Source: WHSW01 sp963781265 (GTDB lineage Bacteria; Actinomycetota; Thermoleophilia; Solirubrobacterales; 70-9). From it: DNA of 64,000 nt. Both the position numbers and the translations under genes were made by a program. The stretch covers positions 620,001 through 684,000 of the forward strand of contig CAWAFH010000018.1 of the NCBI GenBank assembly GCA_963781265.1, read 5' to 3'. Shown here in pieces: positions 59,411 to 64,000 of the stretch. How positions within the stretch are numbered: the stretch's first letter is position 1; each line of letters starts with the position of its first letter. The notes beneath the pieces are model-generated. The model saw nothing but the letters and a program-made list of their open reading frames with translations. It ran no database searches and was not told the origin of the DNA.

Positions 59411-60337
59411 TCAGGTGTCGTCCGCGACCTCGGGCGGGATCGGCAGCCGCTCGTCGAGCCACCGGAACTGCTCGCTGGCCGGATCGAACGGCGGATTGAC
59501 CTTCGACAGCGAGTCGCGCATGTGAAACCACAGCCGGTAATGGAGGTGGACGATCTCGGCGAGGTCCAGCTCCACCGCGGCCGGCGCGAGCGCCGCCCGG
59601 TGGCGCAGGGGGTAGTTGTAGGCATCGGAGAGGATCCGGACCCGATCGTGGACGTCCGCCGTGACCGCGGCCAGGCTGAGCTGGTCCATGAAGTGGGGCC
59701 AGCGGTTGGCGACCACGTCGTTGTCGTAGAGGCGGGTCAGGGCGTCCTCCCAGGCGCCGAACAACCCCGCGCTGCGGCGGGCGCCGATCAGGCCGCTGTT
59801 CCAGTAGGCGCGGATCTCCATCTGGCCGACCGTGGTGCGGACGAAGGGGCGGTTGCGGACCCCGAGCAGGTCATACATCCTCTGCCAGTAAGGCTCGCCC
59901 TTGCCCTTGCCCCGGGACCCCGCGATCCGGCGGTCGACCGGTCGCACCGCGGCGACCCAGTCGCCCTCGGCGAGCTCGAGCGGCTCGCCCGTGAACACAC
60001 AGTCGGTGTCGGTGAAGACGAGCGTCTCGTGGTCGAGCTCGCGCTCGGCCCACGCCGAGACCGCGATCTTGTTGAAGGTCGGCGTCTCGGCGAAGCGGTC
60101 GACCAGGTGCTCGTCGACGAAGGTCGCGCCGAGCGCGGTCAGTCGCTCGACCGTCTCCCTCTCCGGCTGAAAATCGGGCCGCGGAGCGAACGCGTACACC
60201 GGCGACTCGGCGCAGGAGCCGCCCCAGGCGCGCAGGCTCTCGACGAGCAGGATCGCCTCGCTCTCGAGCCGGCCGTGCTCGACGCAGATCAGGAACGCCG
60301 GCAATCCGGCCGCGTGTTGGTTGGCTTGCTCGCTCAC
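59411..60337 (-). CDS. Nucleotide-diphospho-sugar transferase-like (GT-A) protein
   Basis: 308 aa from GTG 60337. Lacks a signal peptide; TFNKIAVSAWAERELDHETLVFTDTDCVFTGEPLELAEGD has a DxD-like TDTDC. Other conserved pieces: AYWNSGLIGARRSAGLF and VHLHYRLWFHMRDSLSKVNP. Suggests a GT-A family glycosyltransferase. Ends 3 bp from the convergent O-antigen-ligase stop. Specificity unknown. Confidence 0.75.
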   Translation of the reverse strand: MSEQANQHAAGLPAFLICVEHGRLESEAILLVESLRAWGGSCAESPVYAFAPRPDFQPERETVERLTALGATFVDEHLVDRFAETPTFNKIAVSAWAERELDHETLVFTDTDCVFTGEPLELAEGDWVAAVRPVDRRIAGSRGKGKGEPYWQRMYDLLGVRNRPFVRTTVGQMEIRAYWNSGLIGARRSAGLFGAWEDALTRLYDNDVVANRWPHFMDQLSLAAVTADVHDRVRILSDAYNYPLRHRAALAPAAVELDLAEIVHLHYRLWFHMRDSLSKVNPPFDPASEQFRWLDERLPIPPEVADDT

Positions 60338-60439
60338 GGGGCGAACGAGGGTAGAGGGCGCCGCGCGGTCGTGGGAGCGTGGCGCCAATTGCTCCATTGG
60401 GCGAGTCTTTTTCGGGTTTCGCGGGTTAACCTCTCCGAG

Positions 60440-61810
60440 ATGGTCAGGGAAGGCCCCCCTCCCGTCCGCACTCAGCAGGGCCGTGAGGACGAGCCGGGTA
60501 GGCCTCGTTTCTGGCGCGACGCCCTGCGCCGCCGCATGCTCGCGCTCGCCGATCTGGTCGCGGCGGCGGCCGCCAGCATCGTCGTCGCCTCGACCTCCGC
60601 CGACGCTTTCTGGGCGTTGGTGCTCCTGCCCGCCTGGGTCGTGATCGCGAAGGTGATCGGGCTCTATGACCGCGATCACGTCGCGATCCGCCACCTCACG
60701 GTCGACGAGCTGCCGGCGCTCGCTGCCTGGGCGGCCGCCGGGGTCGCCCTGCTCGCGCTGATCCTCCCGCAGACGCCCGCCGGCGAGGTCACGCCGAGCG
60801 CCGCGGTCGGCGCCTGGGCGGTCGCCGCCGGCGGCGCGCTGGTCCTGCGCGGCGGCGCCCGCTGGCTGTGGCGGCGGCTGACGCCGCCCGAGGTCACCGC
60901 CGTGCTCGGCGACGGCGACCTCGCCGAGATGATCCGCCGCAAGCTCGAGCTCTTCCCCGACATGCACCTGAGCCTCGTCGACGAGCACGAGATCGAGGCC
61001 TTCGACGCGCTTGCGGGCGGGGTCGACCGCGTGATCTTCGCCTCCGACCGAATGGAGCCGGGAGAGGTCGGCGGGCTCGTCGCGCTCTGTCGCGAGCGCC
61101 AGGTCAAGCTGAGCGTGATCTCACCGCTGCACGGGCGGGCGGGCCCGGTGCGCCTCTCGCGGGTCGCTGATCTCCCGGTGCTCGAGTACGAGACCTGGGA
61201 CCCGTCGCGCTCGACCGCGCTGATCAAGCGCGCCTTCGACATCACCGTCTCCTCGATCGGGCTGGTGCTCACGGCGCCGTTCTTCCCGCTGGTCGCGCTG
61301 GCGATCAAGCTCGACAGCCGCGGGCCGGTGTTCTTCAACCAGACCAGGGCCGGGCTCGACGGGCGCCCGTTCGAGATGCACAAGTTCCGGACCATGGTCG
61401 CCGACGCCGAGGCGCGCCTGCCCGACGTCGTCCGCCTCGACGACCTCCGCGACCCCGTCTTCAAGCTCTCCGACGACCCGCGCGTGACCAGGGTCGGGCG
61501 CTTCCTGCGCCGGCTGAGCCTCGACGAGCTGCCGCAGCTGATCAACGTCCTGCGAGGCGAGATGAGCATCGTCGGGCCGCGTCCCGAGCAGGTCGAGCTG
61601 GTCGAGCGCTACCGGCCCGAGCACCGCTTCCGGCTCAGCGTGAAGCCGGGGATCACCGGGCCGATGCAGGTCTTCGGCCGCGGCGACCTGACCTTCCACG
61701 AGCGGCTGGCGGTCGAGCTCGACTACATCGAGAACCTCTCGCTCGCGCGTGACCTGCGGATCATCGCCGAGACCGTCCCCGTGACCCTGCGCGGGTCCGG
61801 GGCCTACTGA
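60440..61810 (+). CDS. Undecaprenyl-phosphate sugar phosphotransferase (WbaP/WcaJ-type)
   Basis: 456 aa. Four N-terminal TMs, a soluble linker, then the conserved polyprenyl-phosphate sugar-transferase domain: IKRAFDITVSSIGLVLTAPF, MHKFRTMVADAE, SLDELPQLINVLRGEMSIVGPRP. Starts glycan synthesis by loading the first sugar-1-phosphate on undecaprenyl phosphate. ATG 60440 is divergent from the GT-A gene. Next to ligase and glycosyltransferases, it defines the cell-surface glycan locus. Confidence 0.94.
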   Translation: MVREGPPPVRTQQGREDEPGRPRFWRDALRRRMLALADLVAAAAASIVVASTSADAFWALVLLPAWVVIAKVIGLYDRDHVAIRHLTVDELPALAAWAAAGVALLALILPQTPAGEVTPSAAVGAWAVAAGGALVLRGGARWLWRRLTPPEVTAVLGDGDLAEMIRRKLELFPDMHLSLVDEHEIEAFDALAGGVDRVIFASDRMEPGEVGGLVALCRERQVKLSVISPLHGRAGPVRLSRVADLPVLEYETWDPSRSTALIKRAFDITVSSIGLVLTAPFFPLVALAIKLDSRGPVFFNQTRAGLDGRPFEMHKFRTMVADAEARLPDVVRLDDLRDPVFKLSDDPRVTRVGRFLRRLSLDELPQLINVLRGEMSIVGPRPEQVELVERYRPEHRFRLSVKPGITGPMQVFGRGDLTFHERLAVELDYIENLSLARDLRIIAETVPVTLRGSGAY

Positions 61811-61820
61811 GCAGCGGCCG

Positions 61821-62783
61821 GTGGCAGCCCGGCCCTGCCCGGCCTGCGGCCGGTCGTCACTGCGCCCGTGGCGCGCGGCGACCCCGTCGGACCCGCAGCT
61901 GGCCGGCGCCGGCCCGTTCTCCCTGCTGCGCTGCGACGACTGCGGCTCGGCGGCCACCGTCGGGGACGCTCCCGACCGCGCGGTCATGTACGAGGGCGGG
62001 ACCTACGCGCCGGCGCGCGCCGGCGCGCGCCGCCTGCTGGCGCCACTGCGGGGGCTCGCCGAACGCGACCGGGTCCGCTTCAGCTCGCATCTCGATCGCG
62101 GCTCGCGGGTGCTGGAGGTCGGTGCCGGCGACGGCAAGCTGGTCGCCGCGATGCGCGCCGCCGGGCTCGACGCGCACGGGATCGACCCGTCGCCGGCCGC
62201 CTGTGCCGCCGCGGCGGCGATCGGCGCTCCCGTCGATGCGGTCGGGGTCGACGAGGCCGAGCTACCGGCGGCCGGCGAGGATGCGGTGGTCGTGTGGCAC
62301 GCGCTCGAGCACTTCGACGATCCCGCCGCGGCGCTCGAGCGGATTCGCGGCTGGGTCCGCGACGACGGCGCCCTGATCGTCGCCGTTCCCAACCTCGGCT
62401 CCCTTCAGGCCCGGATCGGCGGCGATCGCTGGTTTCATCAGGACGTGCCGCGTCATCGCACCCACTTCACTCCGGCGGGCGCCGGCGCGCTGCTGGCGCG
62501 GACCGGGTTCGAGGTCGAGCGCATCCGGCATCTGCTGGTCGAGCAGAATCCGCTCGGTATGTGGCAGACGCTGCTCAACCGGTTGACGGCGCAGCGCGAC
62601 TTCGCCTTCCGGGCGCTCAAGCGCGACCTCGAGCCCACCGGCGAGGGCGAGCGCGCCCGCGACCTCGCCGTGACGGCGATCGCCGGGCCGCTGCTCGCCC
62701 CCGTGGCGGTCGCCGTCGAGCTCGCCGCCGGGCTCGCGCGACGCGGCGGCTCGATCGTGGTCCAGGCGCGAGCCGCCCGATGA
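61821..62783 (+). CDS. SAM-dependent methyltransferase with N-terminal zinc ribbon
   Basis: 320 aa from GTG 61821. Zinc-ribbon pairs RPCPACGRS and RCDDCGSA precede a class I Rossmann domain: VLEVGAGDGKLVAAM, GIDPSPAA, WHALEHFDDPAAAL, ALIVAVPNLGSLQARIGGDRWFHQDVPRH. Resembles methyltransferases that modify lipid-linked sugars or polyketides. Its stop overlaps the next start by four bases (ATGA). Likely modifies a sugar or lipid of the glycan. Confidence 0.88.
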   Translation: MAARPCPACGRSSLRPWRAATPSDPQLAGAGPFSLLRCDDCGSAATVGDAPDRAVMYEGGTYAPARAGARRLLAPLRGLAERDRVRFSSHLDRGSRVLEVGAGDGKLVAAMRAAGLDAHGIDPSPAACAAAAAIGAPVDAVGVDEAELPAAGEDAVVVWHALEHFDDPAAALERIRGWVRDDGALIVAVPNLGSLQARIGGDRWFHQDVPRHRTHFTPAGAGALLARTGFEVERIRHLLVEQNPLGMWQTLLNRLTAQRDFAFRALKRDLEPTGEGERARDLAVTAIAGPLLAPVAVAVELAAGLARRGGSIVVQARAAR

Positions 62784-64000
62784 GCGCGCCCGACGCGTCG
62801 GTGATCGTGCCCACGCTCGGCGGTGAGCGGCTCGGGCGCATGCTCGCCTCGGTCGCCTCTCCGGACTACGAGACGATCGTGGTCGACAACGGATCCGCGG
62901 GCGCCGTCGCCGCCGCGTGCGGCGGGCTCCCCGGCGTCGAGGTGGTCGAGCTCGACCGCAACCTCGGGTACACGCGGGCGGTCAACCTCGGAGTGCGGCG
63001 AGCGGGCGGCGAGCGGGTCGTGCTGCTCAACGACGACTGCATCTGCGATCCCGGCTTCGTCGACGCGATCACGGCGCCGATCGATCCGGCGGCCGGCGTC
63101 GTGATGGCCGCCGGGGTGATGCGCGACTGGCGCGACCCGTCGCTGATCGACAGCGCCGGGATGGAGCTCGACCGCACCCTGCTGGTGTTCGATTACCTGA
63201 ATGGCGAGCCGCTCTCGCGGCTCGACTCCGGGGTTCCCGACCCGGTGGGCCCGTCGGCCGCCGCAGCGGGGTTCGACCGCGCGACGTTCCTGTCGGTCGG
63301 CGGCTTCGACGAGCGGCTGTTCGCCTACTGGGAGGACGTCGACCTGGTCCTGCGCCTCCGCCGGCTCGGCTTTCGCTGCGCGCTCGCCCCGAACGCCCGC
63401 GGCGACCACGAGCACTCGGCCACGCTCGGTTCGGGCTCGGCGCGCAAGAACTACCTGATGGGCTACGGACGGGGGTATCTGCTGCGCAAGTGGGGGGTGC
63501 TGACGCCGCGCCGGGTGCCGGCGGTGCTCGCGCGCGAGCTCGCGCTCTGCGCCGGACAGGCGGTCCTGGACCGCAACCTCGCCGGGATCCGCGGCCGGGT
63601 TCAGGGCTACCGGGCGACCACCGCGCCGCAGCGCTACCCGGGCGGGCTCGAGCTCGAGCGCGCCTCCGGGGCGATCGAGACGCTCCGTCGGCGGGCCGCG
63701 CGGCGCAGGCGCCTGCGGGCGGCGATCCCGAACGGCGAACTGCGCTCGCTCGCCGTCTTTCACCTCGCGGACACCAGTGGCCCGTCGCGCTCGCTCGAGG
63801 CCGAGCTCGCCTGGCTCGCCGGCGAGGGGACGCTCGACGTGGTCACCCCGGGACCCGGGAACCTGGGCGACGTGCTCGGCGGCCGGGCGCGGATGATCCA
63901 GCTCGACTACGAGGCGCTGACCAAGCCCCCGCCGGGCATCCGCGGCCTCGTCCACGAGCTTCGCCGCCTCTGGCGCGACGTGCGCAGCTTCCGCAGGCTG
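62780..64000 (+). CDS. Glycosyltransferase, GT2 domain plus start of a second GT domain (partial)
   Basis: Starts ATG 62780 (ATGA overlap) and runs off the right edge (407 codons seen). GT2 domain (~1-220): ASVIVPTLGG, IVVDNGSAG, GYTRAVNLGV, VLLNDDCICD (DD), GFDERLFAYWEDVDLVLRLR. From about residue 320 a new domain begins, LRSLAVFHLADTSGPSRSLE, with a GT4-like N-terminal strand. This may be a bifunctional enzyme; the remaining part is outside the window. Confidence 0.85.
   Translation, partial: MSAPDASVIVPTLGGERLGRMLASVASPDYETIVVDNGSAGAVAAACGGLPGVEVVELDRNLGYTRAVNLGVRRAGGERVVLLNDDCICDPGFVDAITAPIDPAAGVVMAAGVMRDWRDPSLIDSAGMELDRTLLVFDYLNGEPLSRLDSGVPDPVGPSAAAAGFDRATFLSVGGFDERLFAYWEDVDLVLRLRRLGFRCALAPNARGDHEHSATLGSGSARKNYLMGYGRGYLLRKWGVLTPRRVPAVLARELALCAGQAVLDRNLAGIRGRVQGYRATTAPQRYPGGLELERASGAIETLRRRAARRRRLRAAIPNGELRSLAVFHLADTSGPSRSLEAELAWLAGEGTLDVVTPGPGNLGDVLGGRARMIQLDYEALTKPPPGIRGLVHELRRLWRDVRSFRRL

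Noticed and set aside
1..64000. tRNA, rRNA, CRISPR arrays, insertion sequences, prophage
   Set aside because: No cloverleaf-like, rRNA-like, spacer-repeat or transposase signature was found on reading; short intergenic gaps leave little room.

Overview
The window is very GC-rich and gene-dense, with genes packed on both strands, many GTG and some TTG starts, and frequent 1-4 base ATGA/GTGA stop-start overlaps. Gene content (SUF-only iron-sulfur assembly, IspH, a VKOR-DsbA pair, MoaD/ThiF sulfur transfer, DrrA-type ABC exporter, WS/DGAT acyltransferase, PHO-box-like operators) points to a high-GC actinobacterium, most likely of the Thermoleophilia (Solirubrobacterales/Gaiellales-like). The lineage is inferred from gene content and composition. 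I saw no rRNA, tRNA, CRISPR array, insertion sequence or prophage.

Layout. 1-4 kb: the 5' part of an AddB-like helicase/nuclease, a small unknown gene, an SDR and a class I glutamine amidotransferase. 4-13.4 kb: an amine-catabolic block made of two divergent transcripts. The left one encodes an APC permease, a gamma-glutamyl-amine ligase (glutamine synthetase family), a PuuD-like hydrolase, an aldehyde dehydrogenase and an SDR. The right one encodes a choline/ethanolamine-kinase-like protein and an FAD amine dehydrogenase-GcvT fusion. 13.4-17 kb: a PepSY-like protein, an OmpR-family two-component system and a secreted protein, linked by three copies of an 11-bp-period direct repeat. 17-28.7 kb: regulators, transporters, small secreted proteins, a DUF59 protein, a possible orphan ADP-ribosyltransferase-like protein, an ABC exporter and a WS/DGAT acyltransferase. 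28.9-37.7 kb: IspH, VKOR-DsbA, metal homeostasis (CDF, ZIP and Fur-family regulator), a cupredoxin-like protein with a polytopic membrane protein, and several small membrane proteins.

37.7-46.2 kb: a split SUF system (Rieske-sufB-sufD, sufU, sufC-sufS and an Rrf2 regulator). 46.2-51.5 kb: a NarL-type two-component system, HtpX, a glycosyltransferase, and an N-terminal rhodanese-ThiF/MoeB fusion followed by a MoaD/ThiS-like carrier. 51.5-64 kb: a secreted copper protein, then an envelope or exopolysaccharide locus with three paralogous secreted glycoside hydrolases, an O-antigen-ligase/TPR protein, an undecaprenyl-phosphate sugar transferase, a methyltransferase and glycosyltransferases. The last gene is cut by the window edge.

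Reading frames are broken in several otherwise well-conserved genes, most densely at 7.8-10.2 kb. The intact amino-acid motifs around these indels suggest base-level sequence errors more than decay, although real pseudogenes cannot be excluded.
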